A stretch of DNA of 8,506 bases, from NCBI GenBank assembly GCA_905207535.1, contig CAJLLX010000087.1, forward strand, positions 1 through 8,506, read 5' to 3'. This DNA is from an uncultured Muribaculaceae bacterium. GTDB taxonomy: Bacteria; Bacteroidota; Bacteroidia; Bacteroidales; Muribaculaceae. Below the pieces are notes generated by a model. It was given only the letters and a program-made list of their open reading frames with translations, was not told where the DNA came from and did no database searches. Of the stretch, positions 1-7,169 are shown piece by piece. A program made the position numbers and the translations under genes. Numbering within the stretch: the first letter of the stretch is position 1; every line of letters begins with the position of its first letter.

Positions 1-145
1 GGAATCGGGTAAGGGAGGATATGCCGTGATTTTTGTCTTAAATGAAAGAGCCGTGAACTTCCGCGCTCTCCTGGCCCCCCACCGCGCCGGTATCTTAACC
101 GTTTTTCAGACAAAATAATGCCGGATGCACCGTGCGGGCTTTCCG
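1..145. other. Region downstream of holB, no gene supported
   Basis: This stretch lies after the holB stop codon and reaches the window edge. I see no reading frame with convincing protein character on either strand. On the minus strand the sequence after holB contains a weak GC-rich dyad (about 119-141) followed by a short T-rich stretch, which is too weak to call a terminator. Whether holB transcription continues into a further gene to the left cannot be decided from this window. Confidence 0.4.
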
Positions 146-1273
146 TCAGTCTTTAAGCAGGAGGATCACATGCACGGCAAGGTCGAAAAGGATCATTTTG
201 CCGTTTCCGTTGGCGGCGATATCCTCGCGGGCTCGGCCGAACTCCTCGAGCAGCCGCTCCACATTGCGCTCGTTGATAAACGGCGAGAAACGCGAGCTGA
301 AAGCCTGCTCTTCGGCGGTGAGATACACCAGCGACGGCATGCGCAGATTGTTGATGAAGTTTTCGCGCATCATCCGCTCGCAGTAGGTCATGAAACGTAT
401 CATCCCTTCGCGACCCAGCGAGGTGGCCACGTCGCCGCTCCACTTGCGCAGCACGCCCACCTTGCGCTGATAGGCGGCGCGCATCAGCTCCATGAAGTAG
501 TCGAGAAATTTTTGCTGCTCTTTCCCCTTGCCAAGGTGAGTCTCGGCGGCGAGCACGCTCCCCTCGGCCAAATGGGCGGCTGCCGCGGCCGCAGCGGGGT
601 CGGCTTTGTGCTTCTGCATCAGGTAGGCGGCCACCTCGGCGTCGGGCAGACGGTTGACTTTCACCGACTGCAGACGCGAGCGCACCGTGGGGAGGATCTC
701 CGAAGCGTTGTCGCTCACAAACACCATCAGCGAGTCGGGATAGGGCTCCTCGATCAGTTTCAGCAGCTTGTTGGCGCACTCGGGCTGCATCCGCTCGGGA
801 AGCCAGCAGAGCATGATCTTGTAGCGCGAGGAGTAGGAGGTGGTGGCGAATTTGCGCGCTATATCCTGGGCCTCGGCGGCATAGATCACCGGCTGGCCGT
901 TCTCGTTGCCGAGCATCTTCACCCATTTGCTGAAATCCATGTAGGGCGATTGGCGCAAGAACTCGTGCCAGTCGGGTATTAAGTCGTCGCAGAGACCCGA
1001 TTCGCATGCCGACTTGAGCATGGGGAAAACGTAGATGGTGTCGAGATGGTTGAATTCCTGATGTTGCAGGCACGAGGGGCAGCGCCCGCAGGGCTCCCCG
1101 TCGGGGGTGCGGTCGGTGCAGTGCACATATTGCGCGAATGCCCGCGCGAGGGCAAATTTGCCCACACCTGCCGGCCCCTCTATCAGCAGGGCATGAGGTA
1201 TGCGGTCGGTGTCGGCCATATGCCGCAGATGCTCTTTGGCGGTCTCGTTGGCGGGTATGTCGGTGAATCTCAC
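146..1273 (-). CDS. holB: DNA polymerase III subunit delta' (clamp loader)
   Basis: This is the delta' subunit of the clamp loader, which with gamma/tau and delta opens the sliding clamp and places it on primed DNA in the cytoplasm. The 375-residue product starts with an AAA+ fold: P-loop GPAGVGKF at 33-40, then a four-cysteine zinc site (C52, C62, C65, C68) typical of DnaX/delta' proteins. ANKLLKLIEEP (167-177) and SDNASEILPTVRSR (187-200) follow, the latter being the sensor-1 and arginine-finger region. The C-terminal half should be the helical collar domain. The P-loop lysine is followed by Phe rather than Ser/Thr, so ATP binding may be weak or absent; E. coli delta' also lacks ATPase activity. 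The start is GTG, because no in-frame ATG precedes the conserved N-terminus. It is last in the probable glnS-TPR-holB operon, 68 bases after the TPR gene. Confidence 0.9.
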   Translation of the reverse strand: MRFTDIPANETAKEHLRHMADTDRIPHALLIEGPAGVGKFALARAFAQYVHCTDRTPDGEPCGRCPSCLQHQEFNHLDTIYVFPMLKSACESGLCDDLIPDWHEFLRQSPYMDFSKWVKMLGNENGQPVIYAAEAQDIARKFATTSYSSRYKIMLCWLPERMQPECANKLLKLIEEPYPDSLMVFVSDNASEILPTVRSRLQSVKVNRLPDAEVAAYLMQKHKADPAAAAAAAHLAEGSVLAAETHLGKGKEQQKFLDYFMELMRAAYQRKVGVLRKWSGDVATSLGREGMIRFMTYCERMMRENFINNLRMPSLVYLTAEEQAFSSRFSPFINERNVERLLEEFGRAREDIAANGNGKMILFDLAVHVILLLKD

Positions 1274-1315
1274 GGCTGTAGGGCGGATGGAGGGGGTTGG
1301 AGGTATTTGATTCGT

Positions 1316-1334
1316 GTCTGCCGGCGGGGCAGAC
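1316..1334 (-). other. Intergenic hairpin between TPR gene and holB
   Basis: A perfect 7-bp inverted repeat, GTCTGCC and GGCAGAC, with a 5-base loop lies 8 bases past the TPR-gene stop and about 40 bases before the holB start. No T-run follows it on the minus strand, so it is not a standard intrinsic terminator. It may stabilise or process the message between the two genes. Confidence 0.45.
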
Positions 1335-1341
1335 GGCAGAT

Positions 1342-2805
1342 TTATTTCATGAAGTCGATAGGGAGGGTGCCCAGGATGGGGTCGGCCGATATGTCGCTGT
1401 GGTCGATCTCATCGGGGTGCATGGCCAGGTAGCGCATATGGCCGAGGGTCACCTGCATGCCGCGCCAGCGCATGATGTCGTCCATATCGCTCAGCACCGG
1501 CTTCTGCTTTAGCAGCGCCTCGCATATCTCAATGGTATCGTGATAGTTGCCCATGCGCAGATTCGATGCCGCCACGGTCATGTAGCAGAAGGGTGAGAAG
1601 CCGTAGTGCAGGCCGTCGGGCTTCTGCGACTGCTCCAGACACCAGTCAAAGATCTCAAGCAGCTTTTCGCACTTGTGAAACTCGTAGAGCAGCCGCAGGT
1701 AGTATTCCATCCCCTCGTGGAGGGTGTAGTGCTTATGGTAATACTCCAGCATGTCGAGGGCTCCGAGCAGCTCGTGCTCGTTGGCCAGCTGTGCGGCCAT
1801 CTCGAGCCATTTGCGCTCGTTGTCGCCGGTGTAGCGGGCATAGATGTCGAGCAGCGGCGCGGGGTCGTCGGGGTGGAGCTTCAGCGCATCGAGCAGCGCA
1901 TAGCCGTTGGCGTCGCTGCTCTCCATGAAGGAGCGGTAGAGCTCCATGGCGGCGCCCCGCTTGCGCTCCTGGCGGTAAGCCTCAGCAAGAGCCTTGACGG
2001 CCAGGGCGTTGTCGGGTTCGGTCTTGAGCACTTCGCTCAGCAGGGTCATCCCGTCACCGCGGCTCTTCTCGTCGGAGATCAGGGCCAGGCCCTTGACCAG
2101 TTTGGCCTGAGTGTTGGCGGGGTCGATGGCCAAGGCATAGTCGGCGGCGACCACAGCCTCGCTGACATGCTCCAGCCCCAGCTCGGCGCGGGCCAGGAGT
2201 ACCCAGTTGTGAGGTGCGAAGGGCTCGGAGGTGGTGAGCTCGTCGGCCAGGTCGCGGGCCGCGGGGATGTAGCGCAGATTGTTGATGAGGGTCTCGGCGG
2301 CCTCGTAGTAGAGCGGCCCCACAAAGTCGGTGCGCTCGGCTATGGCCGTGACGTTGCCGGCGATGAGGTCGTCGCGGTCGAGGTCGTGGAGGGTGTCGAT
2401 CAGGCGGATGATGGCTTCGCAACTGAAGCGCACGTCGCTGGAAAGCAGGTCGGCCAGGTCGTCCTCGGGGTTGCCGTCGGGATAGTTTTTCAGCGCCAGC
2501 TCCAGCACGCGCCACAGGGCGCTGTCTTTGCGCCCCTTGCGGTCGAACATGCGCCGGGCCGACTCCTCGTTGATGGCCGAGAGCATGCACGCCTTGCGCT
2601 CGTCGAGGAAGGTGCTGTCGGGATAGAGCCGCGCACCGGCAAGCAGCACATAGAGCTGCACCATGTCGTCGCCCTCGTCCTGAGCGTAGTCGTAGATGTC
2701 GAGCAACTCATCCTCTTCGTAAAACTCCGAGTTGTCGTTGTTCATCACATCCTGCAGAAAGCGCTCATACAGTTCGCGCATGTATTGTTCGTCGGATTGA
2801 GCCAT
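1342..2805 (-). CDS. TPR-repeat protein of unknown function
   Basis: This 487-residue protein has no signal peptide and no membrane segment, so it should be cytoplasmic. The N-terminus is strongly acidic (about 27-47, rich in Glu, Asp and Tyr). The middle contains helix pairs with tetratricopeptide character: about 198-232 (WVLLARAELG then ADYALAIDPAN), 233-266 (LVKGLALISDE then VLKTEPDN) and 267-300 (KALAEAYRQE then MELYRSFMESS). A further weaker pair lies near 405-436. TPR folds mediate protein-protein contacts, so a scaffold or adaptor role is likely, but no partner is visible. It starts 24 bases after the glnS stop, and holB follows, which suggests cotranscription. ATG at 2805 is chosen because the frame upstream closes quickly and the gap to glnS is short. 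I do not recognise a named family; the TPR call is firm, the function unknown. Confidence 0.85.
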   Translation of the reverse strand: MAQSDEQYMRELYERFLQDVMNNDNSEFYEEDELLDIYDYAQDEGDDMVQLYVLLAGARLYPDSTFLDERKACMLSAINEESARRMFDRKGRKDSALWRVLELALKNYPDGNPEDDLADLLSSDVRFSCEAIIRLIDTLHDLDRDDLIAGNVTAIAERTDFVGPLYYEAAETLINNLRYIPAARDLADELTTSEPFAPHNWVLLARAELGLEHVSEAVVAADYALAIDPANTQAKLVKGLALISDEKSRGDGMTLLSEVLKTEPDNALAVKALAEAYRQERKRGAAMELYRSFMESSDANGYALLDALKLHPDDPAPLLDIYARYTGDNERKWLEMAAQLANEHELLGALDMLEYYHKHYTLHEGMEYYLRLLYEFHKCEKLLEIFDWCLEQSQKPDGLHYGFSPFCYMTVAASNLRMGNYHDTIEICEALLKQKPVLSDMDDIMRWRGMQVTLGHMRYLAMHPDEIDHSDISADPILGTLPIDFMK

Positions 2806-2829
2806 CCCTAACGTGTCTGATTTTTAAAT

Positions 2830-4545
2830 TTACTTTTTCTGAGCCTTCTCCCAGCTGTCTTTCAGCGCTATGGTGCGGTTGAAGATCAGATTGTCGGGAG
2901 TGGAGTCGTAGTCGGGAGTGAAGTAGCCCACGCGCTGGAACTGGAATTTCTCCCCCTTGCGGGCGTTCTCGGCGATAAACGGCTCAAGCTTCACACCTTT
3001 CACCTCGATGAGCGAGTCGGGGTTAAGCAGCTCGCGGAAGTCGCGGTCGGTCTCGGCCGAGGGATTCTCCACGGAGAAAAGGCGGTCGTAGAGGCGCACT
3101 GTGGCGTCAACAGCGGTGGCTGCCGACACCCAGTGGAGGGTGCCTTTCACCTTGCGCGAGGCGCCGGGCATGCCGCTGCGGCTCTCGGGGTCGTAGGTGC
3201 AGTAGATCTCCTCTATCTCGCCGGCGTCGTTCTTCTTCACGCCGGTGCATTTCACAATGTAGGCACCCTTGAGGCGCACTTCGCTGTCGGGAGCGAGGCG
3301 GAAGAACTTCTTGGGAGGATTCTCCATGAAGTCGTCGCGCTCTATGTAGATCTCGCGGCTGAAGGGCATCTGATGCGTGCCGGTGGTGGGGTCCTCGGGG
3401 TTATTCTCCATCTCCACCATCTCGGTCTGACCCTCGGGATAGTTGGTGATTACCACCTTCACGGGGTTGAGCACGGCCATGGCACGTGTGGCGATGGCGT
3501 TGAGGTCCTCGCGCACGGCATGTTCGAGCAGCGACACACTGATCTGAGCCTCCTCTATCTTGGTGTAGCCGATGCGGTCGATGAAGTTGCGGATGGAGCG
3601 CGGTGTGAAGCCGCGGCGGCGCATACCCGAGATGGTGGGCATACGGGGATCGTCCCAGCCGTTCACCAGCCCTTCCTTCACCAGCTGCAGCAGCTTGCGC
3701 TTGCTCATCACGGTGTAGGTGAGATTCAGGCGGTTGAACTCGATCTGTCGCGGGCAGTAGACCTCCGGATCGGCTATCTCGCGCACGAAGAGATCGTAGA
3801 GCGGACGGTGAGGCACAAACTCCAGCGTGCATATCGAGTGGGTCACACCCTCGAAGTAGTCGCTCTGGCCGTGAGCGAAGTCGTACATAGGATAAACGTT
3901 CCATTTGCGGCCTGTGCGGTGGTGGGGTGTCTTGATGATGCGGTACATGATGGGGTCGCGGAAGTGCATGTTGTCCGACGCCATGTCGATGCGCGCACGC
4001 AGCACGCGGCTCCCCTCGTCGAACTCGCCGGCGTTCATCCTCTCGAACAGGTCGAGATTCTCCTCCACGCTGCGGCTGCGGTAGGGGCTGTCGGTGCCGG
4101 GAGTGGTGGGGGTACCCTTCTGAGCTGCGATCTGCTCCGAAGTCTGGTCGTCGACATAGGCCTTACCCTCCTTGATCATCCTTATTGCCAGATCGTAGAG
4201 CTTGGGGAAGTAGTCCGAAGCATAGTATTCGCGGTCGCCCCAGTCGAATCCGAGCCAGTGGATATCCTCGCGGATAGCGTCGACATACTCCGTATCCTCC
4301 TTCGTGGGGTTGGTGTCGTCGAAACGCAGGTTGCAGGTGCCGCCAAACTTCTCGGCAACGCCAAAGTCCATGCATATAGCCTTGGCATGGCCAATGTGGA
4401 GATAGCCGTTGGGCTCCGGCGGGAAACGCGTATTGAGACGTCCGCCGTTTTTGCCGGCCGCAAGGTCGTCGGCCACAATCTGTTCCACAAAGTTCAGTCC
4501 CTTGGTGCCCTCTGCCGGCACTTCCTTATCCATTTTCTCTGCCAT
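2830..4545 (-). CDS. glnS: Glutaminyl-tRNA synthetase
   Basis: This is a class I aminoacyl-tRNA synthetase that charges tRNA-Gln directly with glutamine, using ATP. The 571-residue product aligns by eye along its whole length with E. coli GlnRS (about 554 residues). Visible marks are RFPPEPNGYLHIGHAK with the HIGH motif at 50-53, CNLRFDDTNP (71-80), IDMAS (186-190), YPMYDFAHGQSD (218-229) and the KMSKS equivalent VMSKRKL (279-285). The C-terminal anticodon-binding beta-barrels include KVKGTLHWVSA and RLYDRLFSVENP. ATG at 4545 adds about 17 residues before the conserved LNFVEQI; Met5 is an alternative start. It is the first gene of the probable glnS-TPR-holB operon and has its own promoter and a structured leader. 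All catalytic motifs are intact, so it should be functional. Confidence 0.98.
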   Translation of the reverse strand: MAEKMDKEVPAEGTKGLNFVEQIVADDLAAGKNGGRLNTRFPPEPNGYLHIGHAKAICMDFGVAEKFGGTCNLRFDDTNPTKEDTEYVDAIREDIHWLGFDWGDREYYASDYFPKLYDLAIRMIKEGKAYVDDQTSEQIAAQKGTPTTPGTDSPYRSRSVEENLDLFERMNAGEFDEGSRVLRARIDMASDNMHFRDPIMYRIIKTPHHRTGRKWNVYPMYDFAHGQSDYFEGVTHSICTLEFVPHRPLYDLFVREIADPEVYCPRQIEFNRLNLTYTVMSKRKLLQLVKEGLVNGWDDPRMPTISGMRRRGFTPRSIRNFIDRIGYTKIEEAQISVSLLEHAVREDLNAIATRAMAVLNPVKVVITNYPEGQTEMVEMENNPEDPTTGTHQMPFSREIYIERDDFMENPPKKFFRLAPDSEVRLKGAYIVKCTGVKKNDAGEIEEIYCTYDPESRSGMPGASRKVKGTLHWVSAATAVDATVRLYDRLFSVENPSAETDRDFRELLNPDSLIEVKGVKLEPFIAENARKGEKFQFQRVGYFTPDYDSTPDNLIFNRTIALKDSWEKAQKK

Positions 4546-4584
4546 AACGGTGATATATGATTTGTCTGTGATTTCCTTTTACTG

Positions 4585-4629
4585 CCGATGCTCGTCCGCA
4601 GCTCACAGGCCGCATCGCCCCCGCATCGG
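4585..4629 (-). promoter_or_regulatory. Structured glnS 5' leader
   Basis: A perfect 7-bp inverted repeat pairs CCGATGC (4585-4591) with GCATCGG (4623-4629). It encloses a smaller hairpin at 4597-4614, whose arms GCAGC/GCCGC pair in the minus-strand RNA with a G-U wobble. A second GCATCG at 4612-4617 could pair with the same left arm, so two foldings exclude each other. The structure begins just after the predicted transcription start and ends about 40 bases before the glnS ATG. The base pairs are seen directly; a regulatory role is inference. Confidence 0.45.
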
Positions 4630-4639
4630 TTTCAAACTG

Positions 4640-4674
4640 CAAATATACGAGTTTTTTCGTATAACCTCCCCAAT
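4640..4674 (-). promoter_or_regulatory. glnS: Bacteroidetes-type promoter for glnS
   Basis: On the minus strand TATATTTG (4647-4640) fits the -7 element TAnnTTTG used by the Bacteroidetes primary sigma factor. ATTG at 4674-4671 is a partial match to the -33 element TTTG, with a slightly long 23-base spacer. Transcription would start near 4633, giving a leader of about 90 bases before the glnS ATG. A 6-bp inverted repeat occupies the spacer (see separate entry). Confidence 0.65.
4645..4662. repeat. Inverted repeat inside the glnS promoter spacer
   Basis: ATACGA and TCGTAT form a perfect 6-bp inverted repeat with a 6-base T/A-rich centre. It sits between the -33 and -7 elements and touches the -7 TA. 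The placement is that of an operator, but no regulator is known, and A/T-rich spacer sequence can produce such symmetry by chance. Confidence 0.4.
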
Positions 4675-4703
4675 CTATTTCACCTTTTTTCATATCACTC
4701 CTC

Positions 4704-4737
4704 CTTGTGCCTTGTGTGCTTGTGCTTGCGCCTTGTG
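4704..4737. repeat. Short degenerate tandem repeat (CTTGTG-type)
   Basis: Five near copies of CTTGTG start at 4704, 4711, 4719, 4725 (as CTTGCG) and 4732, at spacings of 6 to 8 bases. On the minus strand they read CACAAG. They lie upstream of the glnS promoter and about 80 bases after the MATE stop. No function is evident; replication slippage is a simple origin. Confidence 0.5.
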
Positions 4738-4814
4738 CAGAAGTGCAGGAGATCTTCATATCCTATCCGACTAAACAATGCAAAGAACTATCTATAAAAT
4801 TTCCTCCGGGGGTA

Positions 4815-6164
4815 TCAGCGGCTCAGCGTGCGGGTCACTTTCAGGAAGGAGCGGAGGAAGAGGGCACCGGCAGTGAAGAGCGATACCGAGAAACTGAGCA
4901 CGATGCCGTAGACGCCCAGACCGCAGGGGAAAGCGAGCACCCACGAAGAGGCCAGCCCTATCACGGCATAGCTCACGAAGGCTATCCACAGCATCGGCAT
5001 CACATGCGAGGTGCCGCGCAGAGCGTTGGCGAAGGTCACCTGAGTGGCGTCGCCGAGCTGATAGAGGATTAGCGGCGGCACAAGGGTGAAGGCCAGGGCC
5101 AGCACCTCGGGATCGTCGGAGAAAAGTCCCATCACCTGATGCCCGAAGAAATAGAATATCGACGAGGCCAGAGCGGCGAAAAAGAGCATCACCACATACC
5201 CGTCGAAGGCCACACGGCGGCACGCCGAGGCGCGGTCGGCGCCCCCGTCGGCCTCCCCCATGCGGTTGCTCACCAGCACGGCGATGGCGGTGCCCACGCT
5301 GTAGTAGATGCAGAATCCGAGCATCCCCACCACCACGATGATCTGGAATGCTGCCAGCGATATGGTGCCGAGCCATCCGGCCAGCACGGCGCAGAGCGAG
5401 AAGGCACAGGTCTCGAAGGTCATCTGCAGGGCCACAGGCCACGAGGTGCGGGTCACCTTGCCCATCAGCGCCCTTCGCTCGGCTCGGCGCATCCGCTCGC
5501 GGAAGGTAGCGCGGTAAGGTCGGCCGCTCTTGCTCATGAAGAAGATAAGCACTATGGCCACCGGAGCGGCCACACGGGCGAAGAGGGTGGAGAGTCCGGC
5601 GCCGACGAGCCCTAATTCGGGGGCTCCCCAATGACCGAAAATCAGCGCATAGTTGCCGATAATGTTCGCGGCGTTGCACGTCAGGAGTATCCACATGGGC
5701 ATGGAGGTATTGCGCACGGCGTAGCTCCACTGGGCGAAGGCGTTGAAGACCGTCATCGGCAGCAATCCGGCCACATATATCAGATAGAAGGGGCGGATGA
5801 GATGCATCAGCTCCTCGGGCTGGCCCATGTGAGGCAGCAGCGGATAAAGCAGCAGCATCACCGATGTCAGGATCGCTCCCGCTATCACATTCATTTTCAG
5901 CCCGGCACGAAGCATATGGCCTATGTCGCCGTTGCGCCGGCGGGCAAAAAGGAGACCAATCAGAGGGGTAAGGCCATAGGAAAAGCCCATAAGACACATC
6001 ATGGGCACATTGAAGACATTGATCACGAACGAGGCGCTGGCCAGCGACTCGGTGCTGTAGTGCCCCACCATCACATTGTCGGCGAAATTGACAATAATAA
6101 GTCCCACCTGCGATATCATCACAGGGAGGGCCAGGCGAAATATATTAAAGCATCTTTTCCACAT
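4815..6164 (-). CDS. MATE-family multidrug/metabolite efflux transporter
   Basis: This is an inner-membrane antiporter that exports organic compounds in exchange for Na+ or H+. The 449-residue length and about twelve hydrophobic segments fit the NorM/DinF-like MATE family. Visible family marks are the N-terminal LALPVMISQVGLIIVNFADN with VGHYSTESLA (33-42), the second-half counterpart LAAFQIIVVVGML (270-282) with ISNRMGEA-like VLVSNRMGEADG (297-308), and GDATQVTFANALRGTSH (371-387). The loop around 211-240 is basic (RPYRATFRERMRRAERR) and joins the two six-helix halves, facing the cytoplasm by the positive-inside rule. The ATG at 6164 directly precedes the conserved first helix, and no Shine-Dalgarno is present. 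It has its own -7 element and a hairpin leader, so it is probably monocistronic, with glnS transcribed separately. The substrate cannot be read from sequence. Confidence 0.93.
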   Translation of the reverse strand: MWKRCFNIFRLALPVMISQVGLIIVNFADNVMVGHYSTESLASASFVINVFNVPMMCLMGFSYGLTPLIGLLFARRRNGDIGHMLRAGLKMNVIAGAILTSVMLLLYPLLPHMGQPEELMHLIRPFYLIYVAGLLPMTVFNAFAQWSYAVRNTSMPMWILLTCNAANIIGNYALIFGHWGAPELGLVGAGLSTLFARVAAPVAIVLIFFMSKSGRPYRATFRERMRRAERRALMGKVTRTSWPVALQMTFETCAFSLCAVLAGWLGTISLAAFQIIVVVGMLGFCIYYSVGTAIAVLVSNRMGEADGGADRASACRRVAFDGYVVMLFFAALASSIFYFFGHQVMGLFSDDPEVLALAFTLVPPLILYQLGDATQVTFANALRGTSHVMPMLWIAFVSYAVIGLASSWVLAFPCGLGVYGIVLSFSVSLFTAGALFLRSFLKVTRTLSR

Positions 6165-6192
6165 GGCATATCGTATGAAAAAACGGTGATTG

Positions 6193-6230
6193 CGGCTCGC
6201 CCGGCCTTATCCCTTAAGCCGGGCGAACCG
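6193..6230 (-). promoter_or_regulatory. Strong hairpin at the start of the MATE-gene leader
   Basis: Twelve of 13 positions pair (6193-6205 with 6218-6230; one C-A mismatch at 6196/6227), including nine consecutive pairs TCGCCCGGC/GCCGGGCGA, around a 12-base loop. By the position of the -7 element, transcription should begin within a few bases of its right edge, so the message would open with this stem. On the minus strand a T6 run follows after 9 bases, so it could also stop readthrough from the sigma operon, though the T-run is further away than in a classic terminator. Confidence 0.6.
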
Positions 6231-6234
6231 CCTG

Positions 6235-6242
6235 CAAAGTTA
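6235..6242 (-). promoter_or_regulatory. -7 element for the MATE gene
   Basis: TAACTTTG on the minus strand (6242-6235) is an exact fit to TAnnTTTG and is followed by C, as is common. No good TTTG is present at the expected -33 distance (about 6262-6266), so the promoter may be weak or activator-dependent. The predicted leader to the MATE ATG is about 65 bases. Confidence 0.55.
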
Positions 6243-6288
6243 CGAATTTTTCACGATATAGCCATCACTTCCCCCCTCCCCTATGCGC

Positions 6289-6630
6289 TCAGGTGAGGGC
6301 ACGGCGCACCATCGGGAAGGTGAAAATCCCAATCACAAACAGGGTCAGCAAGGTCAGAATCCCCGAAAGGGTGATCACCGTCATGGTCATCCCGTCGGTC
6401 ATGGCCATGCTGTAGGTGTAGCCCCATGCGCCGGCAAGCCCAATAAGGGCCGCGGCATAGCATATCGCCTCGGGGAGCGACAGCAGGGGGCGCGGCTTGT
6501 CGGGCAGACGGTGCATCACTTTGCGTACAAACCAGGGGTTCGCGGGCGCCTGTGGCAGACGCTCCTTGAGCATAGCGCTGATGCGCTCGTCGGCGGGGTC
6601 GGCATGATGCCGGTGTATCTTTCGTGTCAT
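6289..6630 (-). CDS. Small two-helix membrane protein, putative anti-sigma factor
   Basis: This 113-residue product has a basic, His-rich cytoplasmic N-terminus (KIHRHHADPADERI) and a short segment NPWFVRKVMHRLP (31-43). Two hydrophobic helices follow, about 52-72 (AICYAAALIGLAGAWGY) and 82-106 (TMTVITLSGILTLLTLFVIG), then a short basic tail. Its ATG overlaps the sigma stop codon as ATGA, so the two proteins are translationally coupled. Small membrane proteins coupled to an ECF sigma gene are often anti-sigma factors that hold the sigma at the membrane, and the soluble first 45 residues would be the sigma-binding part. There is no zinc-binding HxxxCxxC motif, so it is not a standard ZAS-type anti-sigma. 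Segments like NPWFVRKVMHRLP occur in small Bacteroidetes proteins beside sigma genes (possibly the DUF5056 group, from memory). The gene is firm; the role is inferred from context. Confidence 0.7.
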   Translation of the reverse strand: MTRKIHRHHADPADERISAMLKERLPQAPANPWFVRKVMHRLPDKPRPLLSLPEAICYAAALIGLAGAWGYTYSMAMTDGMTMTVITLSGILTLLTLFVIGIFTFPMVRRALT

Positions 6631-7169
6631 AGCCGGTCGTTTTTGAAAAAGTTTTGGAGATGCTTGCGGGCACGGCTCAGGTGCGATTTCACCGTGCCGT
6701 CGGGCATTGCAGTGATTTTACAGATCTCTTTGATTGAAATATCCTCAAGATAGAAGAGCAGCGCCACCATGCGCTCCGTCTCGGGCAGCGTTGCCATCGC
6801 CGCAGCCACATCCATGCTGTCGGCTACGGCTCCCTGACCGCCCTCCACGGCGCCGCAGCGGTCGAGCATGGCGGTGTCGTCGATCGGCTCGGGACTCTGA
6901 CGGCGGCGGTAGCTCACAAACTCGTTGACGGCGATGCGTATCAGCCACGTGCGGAACCCCGACAGCCCCTTGAACTGCCTTACCCCCAGCCATGCCTTGA
7001 TGAAGGTCTCCTGGGCCAGGTCGTCGACAAGCGCGGCATCGCCTCCGGTGAGATTCATCAGGAAACGCCTCACCGCGTCCTGATGCAGCTCCACAAGCCG
7101 CGAGAACGCGCGGCGATTGTCGGTGGCTGCACAGAGCGCCAGCAGTTTGATTTCTTCAATGCGGCTCAT
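6627..7169 (-). CDS. ECF-type RNA polymerase sigma factor
   Basis: This 180-residue sigma-70-family protein directs RNA polymerase to a dedicated promoter set. Region 2 spans about 21-90 with the core-binding helix DDLAQETFIKAW (49-60) and the -10-recognition stretch SGFRTWLIRIAVNEFVSYRRR (about 70-90). A variable linker (91-127) follows. Region 4 spans about 128-172 with LPETERMVALLFYLED and the helix-turn-helix SIKEICKITAMPDGTVKSHLSRARK. There is no region 1 or 3, which defines the ECF group, and the length is normal. It lies 81 bases after the membrane protein gene at 7251-8192 and overlaps the putative anti-sigma by 4 bases. The ATG at 7169 puts the conserved region 2 at the usual distance from the N-terminus. 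The signal and regulon are not visible. Confidence 0.93.
   Translation of the reverse strand: MSRIEEIKLLALCAATDNRRAFSRLVELHQDAVRRFLMNLTGGDAALVDDLAQETFIKAWLGVRQFKGLSGFRTWLIRIAVNEFVSYRRRQSPEPIDDTAMLDRCGAVEGGQGAVADSMDVAAAMATLPETERMVALLFYLEDISIKEICKITAMPDGTVKSHLSRARKHLQNFFKNDRL

Noticed and set aside
1606..2811. 401-codon open frame on the plus strand opposite the TPR gene
   Set aside because: It is a shadow of the GC-rich minus-strand gene, with Val/Gly/Gln-rich composition and no recognisable motif.
3133..4560. 475-codon open frame on the plus strand opposite glnS
   Set aside because: It is an antisense shadow. The translation lacks domain character, is rich in His, Val and Leu as expected from the complement of GC-rich codons, and covers a clear GlnRS gene.
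4526..4693. 55-codon minus-strand frame preceded by GGAGGAG, ending inside glnS
   Set aside because: It spans the predicted glnS promoter and start region, so the message from that promoter would not contain its start. It lacks protein-family character, and Shine-Dalgarno matches carry little weight in Bacteroidetes.
4546..6192. Shared ATCACCGTT sequence in the glnS and MATE leaders
   Set aside because: A 9-base match found twice in two A/T-mixed leaders at different distances from the ATG is weak. No third copy was noticed upstream of the other genes.
6178..6230. Hairpin plus T6 run as a classic intrinsic terminator of the sigma operon
   Set aside because: The T-run is 9 bases from the stem instead of adjacent, and the stem lies after the MATE -7 element, so a leader structure explains it at least as well.
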